Shown here: piece by piece, positions 8,443 to 16,915 of the stretch
Position numbering within the stretch: position 1 is the stretch's first letter
Layout: each line of letters opens with the position of its first letter
Source: Bacteroides sp. UBA1773
GTDB taxonomy: Bacteria; Bacteroidota; Bacteroidia; Bacteroidales; Bacteroidaceae
Length of the DNA stretch: 31,826 nucleotides
Reading direction: 5' to 3'
NCBI GenBank assembly: GCA_002315285.1
Contig: DCGR01000091.1
Span: 1 to 31,826 of the forward strand
Notes under the pieces: generated by a model
Databases searched by the model: none
What the model was told of the DNA's origin: nothing
Seen by the model: only the letters and a program-made list of their open reading frames with translations
Translations under genes and position numbers: made by a program

Positions 8443-9624
8443 TTAGGCCAGCAGACTTTGTACAAGAGCGGTTAACAGGGGAACGTCGTTTACCTTCATG
8501 GAACTGCGAATAGTCACCATCGGATCCACTATCGTTACATGTTTCATTTCACTCAGCATCTCCTTCATCACACGTCCTGCCGATGGCGCCCACGAACCGT
8601 TTTCCACTAGGGCAACCTTTCGTTTGCTATAGCCCTTTATCTGAAGGCGGTGTAGAAAGTCATACATGGGGGAAAACAGCCCTGCATCGTACGATGATGC
8701 CGCTACTATCATCTTCGAGTAACGGAAAGCATCTTCCACATTCTCAGCCATATCGCTCCTGCACAAATCGCTTATGGCTATATGCTCTACACCTTGTTCC
8801 CGCAGTATCTCTACTATTTTTTTCGCAGCTACAGCCGTGTTGCCATGGATAGAAGCATGGGCCACAAATATACCTTCCGTTTCCGGTTCATAACGACTCC
8901 ATGTGTCGTATAGCTCAACGTAATCATTCAAATTCGCGTTGAGTACTGGGCCATGAAGCGGACGGATGCTTTTCAGCGGCAAATCCTTCACCTTGCCCAA
9001 TAGGGTTTGCACGGGAACACCATATTTACCTACTATATTGAAGTAATAACGTCGGGCCTCACAAGCCCAATCGTTGTCATCACTGCCTTGAAAGCCACAC
9101 CTCGATAACGCTCCGAACTTGCCGAAAGCATCAGCACTGTAAAGAGCACCATCATATTTGTCATAGCTGACCATTACTTCAGGCCAGTGTATCATGGCTG
9201 CACTTATGAATTGGAGGCTGTGTTGTCCAAGAGTGAGCATGTCGCCTTCTTTTACTGTTCGTGTTCTGCCTTTGGAATCTATTTCCTCAAAGAATTGTGG
9301 CAACATTTGAATGGCTTTGGCCGAAGCAACCAATGTCAGTGTAGGCCATTGGTTCAGCATCCAACCAATCAAAGCTGAATGGTCGGGCTCCAAATGATGC
9401 ACAACCAAATAGTCGGGGGTTCGTCCACCAAGAGCCTCGAACAGGTTGTCCTTCCATGCCTCACCTTTGGCTCCATCACACGTATCCATTACAGCTACCT
9501 GTTCATCAAGTATCAGATACGAATTGTATGAGATGCCTTCGGGTACATCATATTGACTTTCAAATTTGTCAATTTCGAGGTCATCTACTCCAAGATATCT
9601 TACATCGTGATTCAGTTCGCGCAT
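8443..9624 (-). CDS. FprA-type flavodiiron protein (A-type flavoprotein)
   Basis: 393 residues in two domains. The metallo-beta-lactamase-like part (1-245) has the di-iron ligands: His77, Glu79, Asp81 in HHLEPDH, His146 in MIHWPEV, Asp165 in SADAFG and His224 in RPLHGPV. All expected ligands are present. The flavodoxin part (250-393) has AHASIHGNT in the FMN phosphate loop and SYDAG and NGSWAPSAG further on. Flavodiiron proteins reduce O2 to water or NO to N2O in anaerobes, taking electrons from rubredoxin or a similar donor. There is no fused rubredoxin or reductase domain. It is divergent from the rubrerythrin gene 194 bp away, which supports a role in oxidative or nitrosative stress. A TATTTTTG promoter element lies 28-35 bp upstream of ATG. 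Confidence 0.94.
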   Translation of the reverse strand: MRELNHDVRYLGVDDLEIDKFESQYDVPEGISYNSYLILDEQVAVMDTCDGAKGEAWKDNLFEALGGRTPDYLVVHHLEPDHSALIGWMLNQWPTLTLVASAKAIQMLPQFFEEIDSKGRTRTVKEGDMLTLGQHSLQFISAAMIHWPEVMVSYDKYDGALYSADAFGKFGALSRCGFQGSDDNDWACEARRYYFNIVGKYGVPVQTLLGKVKDLPLKSIRPLHGPVLNANLNDYVELYDTWSRYEPETEGIFVAHASIHGNTAVAAKKIVEILREQGVEHIAISDLCRSDMAENVEDAFRYSKMIVAASSYDAGLFSPMYDFLHRLQIKGYSKRKVALVENGSWAPSAGRVMKEMLSEMKHVTIVDPMVTIRSSMKVNDVPLLTALVQSLLA

Positions 9625-9651
9625 ATTTTATATTTCCTTTATAAATCCGCG

Positions 9652-9659
9652 CAAAAATA
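9652..9659 (-). promoter_or_regulatory. fprA promoter -7 element
   Basis: On the minus strand this reads TATTTTTG, matching TAnnTTTG. The predicted transcript start is near 9647, giving a leader of about 23 nt. A TTG lies 16 bp upstream (plus CAA at 9676-9678), a little closer than usual. Confidence 0.55.
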
Positions 9660-9693
9660 CGAAAAAAAAGGAATCCAATTTATAAATAAGTGA

Positions 9694-9701
9694 TATATTT
9701 G
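9694..9701 (+). promoter_or_regulatory. Rubrerythrin promoter -7 element
   Basis: TATATTTG matches TAnnTTTG and points toward the rubrerythrin gene. It implies a leader of about 110 nt before ATG at 9819, long for this window. The fprA -7 element on the other strand is only 34 bp away, so both promoters share one short control region. Confidence 0.5.
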
Positions 9702-9818
9702 CCAACGGGAAGAGATGCGACATCTTTGAAACATGGTATGCGATACATCGAACTATCACAGAATCAGGCCCTTAGAGAGAATTAACCGATTGTGAAACCT
9801 TTTAGAAAACACAAAGCA

Positions 9819-10358
9819 ATGAAAACAAAGTATTCCGGTACCCAGACCGAGAAAAATCTGGAAGCAGCATTCGCTGGCGAGTCGCAAGCACGCAACAAGT
9901 ACACTTATTTTGCATCCAAGGCCAAAAAGGAAGGATTTGAGCAGATTGCAGCCCTTTTCCTCAAGACTGCCGACAATGAGAAAGAACACGCCAAACTGTG
10001 GTTCAAGGAACTGAATGGCATTGGCGAGACAGCCGAGAATCTGGCCGAGGCTGCCGCAGGCGAAAACTACGAATGGACCGACATGTATGCTGGTTTCGCC
10101 AAGACCGCCGAAGCCGAAGGATTCCCCGAACTGGCAGCCAAGTTCCGCGCTGTGGCCGCTATCGAGAAACGCCACGAAGAACGCTACCGTGCCCTGCTGA
10201 AGAATGTAGAGATTGCAGCCGTCTTCACCAAGAGCGAAGTAAAGGTGTGGGAATGCCGCAACTGCGGACATATCATCGTTGGCACCAATGCCCCTGAGCT
10301 TTGCCCGGTTTGTGCCCACCCGAAAGCCTATTTCGAGTTGCTGGCTGAAAACTATTGA
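9819..10358 (+). CDS. rbr: Rubrerythrin
   Basis: 179 residues. The N-terminal ferritin-like four-helix domain (about 1-135) has the di-iron ligands, with ESQARNKY at 21-28, NEKEH at 53-57 (Glu54, His57), and FPEL and IEKRHEERY in the second helix pair. The C-terminal rubredoxin domain has CRNC (Cys146, 149) and CPVC (Cys162, 165) for a single iron. Rubrerythrins reduce hydrogen peroxide in anaerobes. A GTG at 9792 would add nine residues (MKPFRKHKA), but ATG at 9819 gives the normal N-terminus MKTKYSGTQTEKNL. The divergent flavodiiron gene makes a coherent oxygen-defence locus. A hairpin follows the stop at 10388-10424. Confidence 0.95.
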   Translation: MKTKYSGTQTEKNLEAAFAGESQARNKYTYFASKAKKEGFEQIAALFLKTADNEKEHAKLWFKELNGIGETAENLAEAAAGENYEWTDMYAGFAKTAEAEGFPELAAKFRAVAAIEKRHEERYRALLKNVEIAAVFTKSEVKVWECRNCGHIIVGTNAPELCPVCAHPKAYFELLAENY

Positions 10359-10387
10359 TTGGTATAGCCCCTACAATCGAACACACA

Positions 10388-10424
10388 AAATCCCTCGTCA
10401 GCATTGTCTGCTTTCGAGGGATTT
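10388..10424 (+). terminator. Rubrerythrin terminator hairpin
   Basis: AAATCCCTCG at 10388-10397 pairs perfectly with CGAGGGATTT at 10415-10424 around a 17-nt loop. It lies 30 bp after the rubrerythrin stop and before the promoter of the next gene. The T-tract is weak, only the ATTT within the arm. Confidence 0.65.
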
Positions 10425-10488
10425 CACATATTTGTGCATAAATTATGTTAATGTGCGACGTAATGAACTGATTGTCCACATTTTTATA

Positions 10489-10496
10489 TATTTTTG
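10489..10496 (+). promoter_or_regulatory. Promoter -7 element of the NIF3-like gene
   Basis: TATTTTTG matches TAnnTTTG. It ends 22 nt before ATG at 10519. Its position inside the open frame upstream of that ATG argues that longer starts are not used. Confidence 0.6.
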
Positions 10497-10518
10497 TATC
10501 GACATACCTACACAAGCA

Positions 10519-11313
10519 ATGACAACAATCAACGACATAATGGAGGTCATCGAAAGGACAGCCCCTTTGCAGCTACAGGAAAACTACGACAACGCAGGAC
10601 TACAAGTGGGAAACCCTAGCAAAGAGACAAGCCGCATCATGGTGTGCCTTGACGCGACAGAGGAGGTGATAGAAGAGGCCTACGAAAAGGGATGTGACCT
10701 GATTGTGTCACATCATCCACTATTATTCCAACCTCTGAGGCACATTACTGGCAGCAGCCATGAGGAACGGTGTGTGATGCTGGCTTTGAAACTCGGCATC
10801 AGCATCTACTCCGCACATACCAACCTCGACAACGCAGAAAACGGTGTGAACTACAAGATAGCCGATATGATTGGTCTCACACAATTGGAGTGGTTGTACG
10901 AGAAGCCGTTCACCGCGGGATGTGCCTGTGGGGAAGGGCTGATAGGTACACTAGAGAAAGCCGAAGATGAGGAACTATTCATGCAAAGAATCAAGCAAAC
11001 CTTCGATGTGGAATGTCTGATGCACAACAAGCTGCGTGGGCGCGTGGTAAAACGCGTGGCTCTATGTGGCGGATCAGGAGCTTTCCTGCTGCCACGAGCC
11101 ATCGAGAAAGACGCTGACGTGTTCATCACGGGTGAGATGTCGTACCATCATTACTTTGGACATGAAAACGACTTGCTACTCATTGCCTTAGGGCACTACC
11201 AAAGCGAGCAGTTCACAAAAGACTTATTTGTGAAACTCATATCCTCTCATTTTCCACAATTGAATGTCTTGACTACCACCATCAACACCAACCCAATTCA
11301 ATATTTCGTATAA
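10519..11313 (+). CDS. NIF3-like dinuclear metal centre protein (YbgI/DUF34 family)
   Basis: 264 residues. The family metal ligands are visible: His65 and His66 in VSHHPLLF, Asp104 in HTNLDNA, and His226 and Glu230 in GHYQSE. ITGEMSYHHY is another family motif. NIF3/YbgI proteins are widespread hexameric metal-binding proteins; names such as GTP cyclohydrolase I type 2 rest on limited evidence and the role is unsettled. This is the short form: the PII-like insertion that lengthens many homologues to about 370 residues is absent. The frame is open upstream to a GTG at 10279, overlapping rubrerythrin, but the promoter at 10489-10496 and the normal N-terminus MTTINDIMEVIE fix 10519. MalQ follows after 15 bp and is probably cotranscribed. 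Confidence 0.9.
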   Translation: MTTINDIMEVIERTAPLQLQENYDNAGLQVGNPSKETSRIMVCLDATEEVIEEAYEKGCDLIVSHHPLLFQPLRHITGSSHEERCVMLALKLGISIYSAHTNLDNAENGVNYKIADMIGLTQLEWLYEKPFTAGCACGEGLIGTLEKAEDEELFMQRIKQTFDVECLMHNKLRGRVVKRVALCGGSGAFLLPRAIEKDADVFITGEMSYHHYFGHENDLLLIALGHYQSEQFTKDLFVKLISSHFPQLNVLTTTINTNPIQYFV

Positions 11314-11328
11314 ACAACATCAACTGCC

Positions 11329-13605
11329 ATGACTCTTAATTTCAGCATAGAATACCGCACTGTATGGGGAGAAGAACTGACAGTGAGAAAAGACAACGGA
11401 GACATCCTACTCCTGCATACAACCGACGGCATAATGTGGCGTGGGACAGAAGTAGTGCCTTGCGAGGAAGAGGAAAAGGCATTCACCTACCGATACGAGG
11501 TGCACCGTGAAGGACAGTGCATCCGCAGAGAGGTTGACGGGAAACACCGGTTCGAATGCAAGCAAGAGGGCACCTACTATCTTGATGACTGGTGGGAGAT
11601 GTTTGCTACAAAGCCTGCCTACCTATGCAGACGCAATGCTGGAGTGGCGATTCCTGTGTTCGCCTTGCGTTCGGCAGGAAGTTTCGGTGTGGGAGACTTC
11701 GGTGACCTGAAAATGCTGATAGAGTGGACTTACAAGGCCGGAATGCACGTGGTACAAATTCTACCCATCAACGACACCACACAAACTGGTACTTGGCATG
11801 ACTCCTATCCCTACAACAGCATCTCCATCTACGCACTACATCCACTATATCTCGACCTGCGACAATTGGGCAATCCGAAAGACACAAAACTGGCAGAGCA
11901 ACTGGAAGAACAACGAAATGAGCTGAACAGACTGGCCGAAATCGACTACGAGAAAGTGATGAAAGGGAAGATGGCATACGCCAAAGCTACATTTGGACAA
12001 AACGGGAAGCAAACACTCAACTCGGTAGGATTCCGACAATTCTTTGCTGACAACGCCTACTGGCTCACGCCTTACGCTGCCTTCTCCTACTTGCGCGACA
12101 CCTATCGTACTGCAAATTTCAGCACCTGGACTCAACATCGCACATACCAGTCAAACGATATTTTACAATTGCTGAAGCCCGGCAGCGAGAGCCAAACTGC
12201 CATCAACTTCTACTATTACCTACAATACAACCTTCACATTCAACTCAAGGCCGTAAGCCAAGCTGCGAACCGATGCCAGATAATACTGAAAGGCGACATC
12301 CCCATAGGCATAAGCCGCAACAGCGTAGAGGCTTGGACAGAACCTTACTATTTCAACATGAATGGACAAGCTGGTGCCCCACCCGATGCTTTCGCCACTG
12401 ACGGACAGAACTGGGGATTCCCCACCTACAACTGGGAGGTGATGGCAAAGGACGGCTACCAATGGTGGATGCGACGTTTCCACAAAATGGCAGAATATTT
12501 CACAGCCTACCGTATTGACCACATTTTAGGGTTCTTCCGAATCTGGGAGATACCTACTTATGCCACCAGCGGACTACTTGGACACTTTTCTCCCTCCCTG
12601 CCACTCAGCGTAAATGAAATTGAACACTATGGGCTGAAATTTCAGAAAGACTTCATGACCCATCCCCTGATCAACGAGGAACTGATTGGCTCATTGTTCG
12701 GACAACTTTCGAACGAAGTGAAAGCACATTTCATGGAGCATAGCCATTACGATGTATATCGTATGAAAACCGACTTCGACACCCAACGGAAAATAGAGCT
12801 ATACTTTGAAACGGCAAGGGGCCAACACTGGGACCACGATATAAAAAAGAAACTGATGGGGCTGCTCAACAATGTACTTTTCATTGCCGACGAACAACAA
12901 GCCGACACCTTCCATCCTCGGATAGCGGCCCAAAACAGTTACATCTACAACCGCCTCAGCGCAGAAGAGAAGAATGCCTTTGATGCACTCTACGAGGATT
13001 ACTATTACCAACGACATAACCAATTCTGGCAGGATGAAGCCATGAAAAAACTGCCCATTCTGGTAAGAAGCACGCCAATGGTGGCGTGTGGCGAGGATTT
13101 GGGCATGGTGCCAGCCTGCGTGAACTGGGTAATGGAACGATTGAGAATACTCAGCCTGGAGGTGGAACGAATGCCGAAAGAATATGGTGCCGAATTTGGA
13201 ACAACCCAAAGTTACCCTCGTCAATCTGTATGCACCACTTCCTCGCACGACACCAGCACACTACGCGGATGGTGGCAAGAAGACAAACGACTGACCCAAC
13301 ACTATTACAATGATGTATTACACCACATGGGCAAGGCACCGGTAGAAGCATCGACTAAGATATGTGAGGAAATAATAACGAATCATCTGCAATGTGAATC
13401 ACAATTGTGCATCCTTCCTCTACAAGACTGGCTCGCGATAAGCGACACATTACGCCGGCCAGACGTGGAAGCAGAACGAATCAATGTGCCATCGGATGCC
13501 AACAATTACTGGCACTATCGCATGCATCTGACCATTGAAGAATTGCAAAAGAGCCGCACATTAGGCAACAAATTACGACAAATCATAAGTCAATCAAAAC
13601 GATAA
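11329..13605 (+). CDS. malQ: 4-alpha-glucanotransferase (GH77, DPE2-like), short N-terminal module
   Basis: 758 residues. MalQ transfers maltosyl or glucanosyl units between malto-oligosaccharides in cytoplasmic glycogen or starch use. The GH77 barrel begins near 105 (AGVAIPVFALRS) and has nucleophile Asp397 (RIDHILGFFR), acid/base Glu589 (ACGEDLG) and transition-state Asp641 (TSSHDTSTLRGWW). About 140 residues inserted after the nucleophile, including HPLINEELIGSLFGQL, give the DPE2-like layout usual in Bacteroidota. Those homologues usually carry two N-terminal CBM20 modules and reach about 890 residues; here only some 95 residues precede the barrel. They resemble one CBM20 (NFSIEYRTVWGEEL, then FTYRYEVHREGQ) that has lost its usual early loop. 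Start chosen at 11329, 15 bp after the NIF3-like gene. Confidence 0.93.
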   Translation: MTLNFSIEYRTVWGEELTVRKDNGDILLLHTTDGIMWRGTEVVPCEEEEKAFTYRYEVHREGQCIRREVDGKHRFECKQEGTYYLDDWWEMFATKPAYLCRRNAGVAIPVFALRSAGSFGVGDFGDLKMLIEWTYKAGMHVVQILPINDTTQTGTWHDSYPYNSISIYALHPLYLDLRQLGNPKDTKLAEQLEEQRNELNRLAEIDYEKVMKGKMAYAKATFGQNGKQTLNSVGFRQFFADNAYWLTPYAAFSYLRDTYRTANFSTWTQHRTYQSNDILQLLKPGSESQTAINFYYYLQYNLHIQLKAVSQAANRCQIILKGDIPIGISRNSVEAWTEPYYFNMNGQAGAPPDAFATDGQNWGFPTYNWEVMAKDGYQWWMRRFHKMAEYFTAYRIDHILGFFRIWEIPTYATSGLLGHFSPSLPLSVNEIEHYGLKFQKDFMTHPLINEELIGSLFGQLSNEVKAHFMEHSHYDVYRMKTDFDTQRKIELYFETARGQHWDHDIKKKLMGLLNNVLFIADEQQADTFHPRIAAQNSYIYNRLSAEEKNAFDALYEDYYYQRHNQFWQDEAMKKLPILVRSTPMVACGEDLGMVPACVNWVMERLRILSLEVERMPKEYGAEFGTTQSYPRQSVCTTSSHDTSTLRGWWQEDKRLTQHYYNDVLHHMGKAPVEASTKICEEIITNHLQCESQLCILPLQDWLAISDTLRRPDVEAERINVPSDANNYWHYRMHLTIEELQKSRTLGNKLRQIISQSKR

Positions 13606-13639
13606 AAAATAATGCGAATAATTTGCGGCAAAAAAAAAA

Positions 13640-13668
13640 TTGATATCCAATGAAAATTACTATTTTTG
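13640..13668 (+). promoter_or_regulatory. Promoter of the outer-membrane barrel and potABCD operon
   Basis: TTG at 13640-13642, an 18-bp spacer and TATTTTTG at 13661-13668 make one of the best Bacteroidota-type promoters in the window. The predicted leader is about 30 nt, to ATG at 13705. It sits just after malQ, so the downstream run can be transcribed independently of it. Confidence 0.7.
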
Positions 13669-13704
13669 CGGTGAATTTTTAAACTTTTTTTATGATACAC
13701 GGAA

Positions 13705-14745
13705 ATGAGAAAATTACTGTTTTTGATTGCAGCTATGCTGTTCTGCAACCACGCCTTCTCTCAAAAGGCTGAGTTGACTGTTATCCCAAGACTTGACTTG
13801 GTTCCACAAATTCCCATCAACGACAAAGGGAAATCTGACTTTTATTACGGTAATTCATCTTTATACACCCTTCTCGATGGTGAACTTGGAGAACATTTCT
13901 CCTACTCTGCCCAATTTCATTGGATGAACAGAGACACCAAATACCTCTACGAAAACACAGGGTGCTCCAACGCCGTCAACTGGATCGATTGGGCCAACAT
14001 AACCTACAAGACAGGGAATTGGAGCTTCACGCTCGGAAAAGACTACTTGGCCTGGGGTACATACGAAGAGGAAGCCTACGACTTCAATAGCTATTTCGAA
14101 CTTTCATCGTACTTCTGGAACATGTTCCCTGGATACGAATGGGCTGCAAAAGTAGGCTACACACTTCCATCCGAAACAACCACATTCGAGGCACAGATTG
14201 CCACCTCTCCCTTCGGAGAACATTTCTTTTCAAGCAAACTTTACGCATATTCCTTACGCTGGTCGGGCGAATACGGGGCATTCAAACCTATCTGGTCGGC
14301 ACAACTCATGGAGATAGAAAAAGGCAAGTACCTTTCGCTCATCGCCTTGGGAAACAAATGGACAGTAGGGAATATCGACTACATACTCGACTTTACGAAC
14401 ATGGCAGTGGGTACGGAGAATTTCTTCAACCAAAGCATGAACATCACCGGATGGGTGCAATACAACATGCCCCAGTATGAGCTGTTTGTCAAAATGGGTT
14501 ATGCATTCCGCCACGAAAGCGAAGACTGGCTTGGCGATGGCGATGACTATGGCTTTGAGAAAGACATCGTGCCTACTGGTCTGGACAGCAACAAGAATTA
14601 TGTGTTTGGCGGCATCGGCATGCACTACTATCCCATCAAAAACAACAAGGATTTTCGCCTTCACAGCGTAGTGGCAGCCAATAACTACTGCAATAACATG
14701 GCAGTAAACATTGGAGCAACATACTTCTTCAGGATCCTAAAATAA
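13705..14745 (+). CDS. Outer-membrane beta-barrel protein, candidate polyamine porin
   Basis: 346 residues with a clear signal peptide (MRKLLFLIAAMLFCNHAFSQ). The remainder shows short alternating hydrophobic/aromatic strands with polar turns (WSFTLGKDYLAWG, AAKVGYTLP, ELFVKMGYAFR) and ends in NIGATYFFRILK, an outer-membrane-barrel type of C-terminus. No plug or TonB box is seen, so it should be a passive channel rather than a TonB-dependent receptor. I do not recognise a named family with confidence; phosphate-selective porin-like is the nearest guess. It begins the transcript and potA follows after 6 bp, so a role in bringing polyamines across the outer membrane is a reasonable inference. 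Aspartate/glutamate-rich stretches (GDGDDYGFEKD) could suit a cation channel, but that is weak. Confidence 0.75.
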   Translation: MRKLLFLIAAMLFCNHAFSQKAELTVIPRLDLVPQIPINDKGKSDFYYGNSSLYTLLDGELGEHFSYSAQFHWMNRDTKYLYENTGCSNAVNWIDWANITYKTGNWSFTLGKDYLAWGTYEEEAYDFNSYFELSSYFWNMFPGYEWAAKVGYTLPSETTTFEAQIATSPFGEHFFSSKLYAYSLRWSGEYGAFKPIWSAQLMEIEKGKYLSLIALGNKWTVGNIDYILDFTNMAVGTENFFNQSMNITGWVQYNMPQYELFVKMGYAFRHESEDWLGDGDDYGFEKDIVPTGLDSNKNYVFGGIGMHYYPIKNNKDFRLHSVVAANNYCNNMAVNIGATYFFRILK

Positions 14746-14751
14746 GCGACA

Positions 14752-16146
14752 ATGGACCAGAATAATGTGATTATCCAGATTGAGCACTTATCAAAAATCT
14801 ATGAGAACTATCTTGTTCTCAACGACATCAATCTCAGCATCAAAAAAGGTGAATTCGTGACACTATTGGGGCCGTCAGGCTGTGGAAAGACCACCTTGCT
14901 CCGACTGTTGGCGGGCTTCATCGCTCCTGATGCGGGGAACATAATGATGGAAGGGAACAATCTTGCAAACATTCCACCCTACAAACGTCAGCTCAACACC
15001 GTATTTCAGCGCTATGCGTTGTTCCCTCACTTGGATGTGTACGACAATATCGCTTTCGGATTGAAACTCAACAAAATGCCAGAGCACGAAATAGAAAAGC
15101 GCGTAAGCAAGGTTCTCAAGATGGTAAGCATGACCGACTATGAGGACAGAGACGTGAACTCTTTGTCGGGCGGTCAGCAACAACGTGTAGCCATTGCGCG
15201 TGCCATCGTCAATCAGCCTAAAGTATTGCTACTTGATGAACCCCTTGCAGCACTCGACCTGAAGATGCGCAAGGATATGCAAATAGAGTTGAAGGAAATG
15301 CACCGCAAACTGGGAATCACATTCATTTACGTCACCCACGATCAAGAAGAAGCCTTGACTCTAAGCGACACCATTGTAGTGATGAACAAAGGCGTTATCC
15401 AGCAAATCGGTACACCTACTGACATTTACAACGAGCCATGCAATTCATTTGTGGCCGACTTTATTGGTGAAAGCAACATCCTGAACGGGCGAATGATAGC
15501 CGACTGCAAAGTGGAATGTATGGGACACGAATTCAACTGTGTGGATGAAGGCTTTGGAGAAAATGTGCCTGTCGATGTGGTAATACGCCCTGAAGACATT
15601 TACATCATGAACAAAATCGAAGGGGCTCAATTCACGGGAATAGTAAAATCGTGTACCTTCAAAGGAGTCCATTATGAAATGTTTGTAGATACGGATAGTC
15701 ACAATGAATTGATGGTACAGGATTATAACGCTTTTGAAGTAGGAAGCACGGTCGGGCTTTTCATCAAGCCATTCGATATCCAGGTGATGAAAAAGGAACG
15801 TACCTGCAACACCTTCGAAGGAGTAATGACCAGCGAGAAAACCGTGGAATTCTGCCATGGAGAATTTTACTGTGCCGATACAGACTGGGCTGCGGGCACG
15901 AGGGTGAAGGTGGAAATCAATTTCGACAAGGTTGACCTACGCGATGACCGCGATGAAGGCACACTGGTGGGCGAAGTGAGCTTCATACTCTACAAAGGCA
16001 ATCACTACCACATCACCATCACTACCGACGACAACGACAATTTCTACGTAGATACCAACGACATTTGGGACAAATGGGACATGGTGGGCATACGCATACA
16101 ACCTGAAGACATTCATCTGACCAAACTCACAGCCGACAATGAATAA
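14752..16146 (+). CDS. potA: Spermidine/putrescine ABC transporter ATP-binding protein PotA
   Basis: 464 residues. The ABC ATPase has Walker A GPSGCGKT (40-47), Q-loop Gln86, signature LSGGQ (138-142), Walker B VLLLDE (158-163) and switch His196 (YVTHDQ). PotA energises polyamine import at the inner membrane. The C-terminal part is long: E. coli PotA has 378 residues. Two similar segments, about 272-348 and 383-460, share the course VxVxI..D, then a turn, FKG/YKG, HY, D-rich turn, VG and KPFDI/QPEDI, so the regulatory TOBE/OB region appears duplicated. It follows the barrel gene by 6 bp and overlaps potB by 8 bp. The neighbouring PotBCD set makes the assignment firm, though putrescine versus spermidine preference is not readable. 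Confidence 0.95.
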   Translation: MDQNNVIIQIEHLSKIYENYLVLNDINLSIKKGEFVTLLGPSGCGKTTLLRLLAGFIAPDAGNIMMEGNNLANIPPYKRQLNTVFQRYALFPHLDVYDNIAFGLKLNKMPEHEIEKRVSKVLKMVSMTDYEDRDVNSLSGGQQQRVAIARAIVNQPKVLLLDEPLAALDLKMRKDMQIELKEMHRKLGITFIYVTHDQEEALTLSDTIVVMNKGVIQQIGTPTDIYNEPCNSFVADFIGESNILNGRMIADCKVECMGHEFNCVDEGFGENVPVDVVIRPEDIYIMNKIEGAQFTGIVKSCTFKGVHYEMFVDTDSHNELMVQDYNAFEVGSTVGLFIKPFDIQVMKKERTCNTFEGVMTSEKTVEFCHGEFYCADTDWAAGTRVKVEINFDKVDLRDDRDEGTLVGEVSFILYKGNHYHITITTDDNDNFYVDTNDIWDKWDMVGIRIQPEDIHLTKLTADNE

Positions 16147-16915
16147 GCGTTCGCGTTGGGCTCTGCCCTACTTCATTTTCCTGATGATGTTTGTGGTGAT
16201 GCCACTGGTGATGGTGTTGGTGTATGCCATACAGGACAACACCGGCACATTCTCGATAAGCAATTTCATCAAATTCGTGCAGCAACCAGAAGATGTCAAC
16301 ACGTTTCTCTATTCCATAGGAATTGCGTTGATTAACACAGTGTTGTGCATCCTACTGGGATATCCGGCTGCCTACATCATGAGCAATTCCAACCTCAATC
16401 GGTCTGGAGTGACCATCATCCTGTTCATCCTGCCCATGTGGATCAATGTGCTGGTACGTACACTGGCCACAGTGGCATTGTTCGACTTCATAAAGGCCCC
16501 ACTTGGCGAAGGTGCGCTCATTTTCGGAATGGTATATAACTTCCTTCCCTTCATGATTTACCCCATCTACAACACGTTGCAGAAAATGGAAAAATCATAT
16601 ATAGAAGCAGCCGAGGATTTGGGAGCCTCTCCGTTGAAAGTGTTTCTGAAAGTGGTGTTTCCTCTGTCATTGTCAGGCGTATCGAGCGGCATACTGATGG
16701 TGTTTATGCCTACGATATCGACCTTTGCCATTTCAGAACTGCTCACCAACAACAAAATCAAGCTATTCGGTACGACCATTCAGGAAAACATCAATAACGG
16801 CATGTGGAACTATGGTTCCGCACTGGCTTTGATTATGCTTGTCATCATCAGCATCACGATGTTGCTCTCCAACAACAATGACACCGCAGCCAACGAGGAA
16901 GGAGGACTTATCTGA
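16139..16915 (+). CDS. potB: Spermidine/putrescine ABC transporter permease PotB
   Basis: 258 residues with six hydrophobic segments, the first at about 8-28. The EAA loop for contact with PotA is seen as EAAEDLGASPLKVFLKVVFPLSLSGV. This is the MetI-like permease fold of polyamine importers. The ATG overlaps the end of potA by 8 bp and the stop overlaps the potC start (TGATG), so translation is probably coupled. Length is slightly shorter than E. coli PotB (275). The C-terminal tail after the last membrane segment (SNNNDTAANEEGG) is short and polar. Confidence 0.94.
   Translation: MNKRSRWALPYFIFLMMFVVMPLVMVLVYAIQDNTGTFSISNFIKFVQQPEDVNTFLYSIGIALINTVLCILLGYPAAYIMSNSNLNRSGVTIILFILPMWINVLVRTLATVALFDFIKAPLGEGALIFGMVYNFLPFMIYPIYNTLQKMEKSYIEAAEDLGASPLKVFLKVVFPLSLSGVSSGILMVFMPTISTFAISELLTNNKIKLFGTTIQENINNGMWNYGSALALIMLVIISITMLLSNNNDTAANEEGGLI

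Noticed and set aside
10279..10518. A longer start (GTG) for the NIF3-like protein
   Set aside because: It would overlap rubrerythrin and its terminator, and the promoter at 10489-10496 lies inside it.
13705..14745. Reading the barrel as a TonB-dependent receptor
   Set aside because: It is 346 residues with no plug domain or TonB box, so a simple channel fits better.
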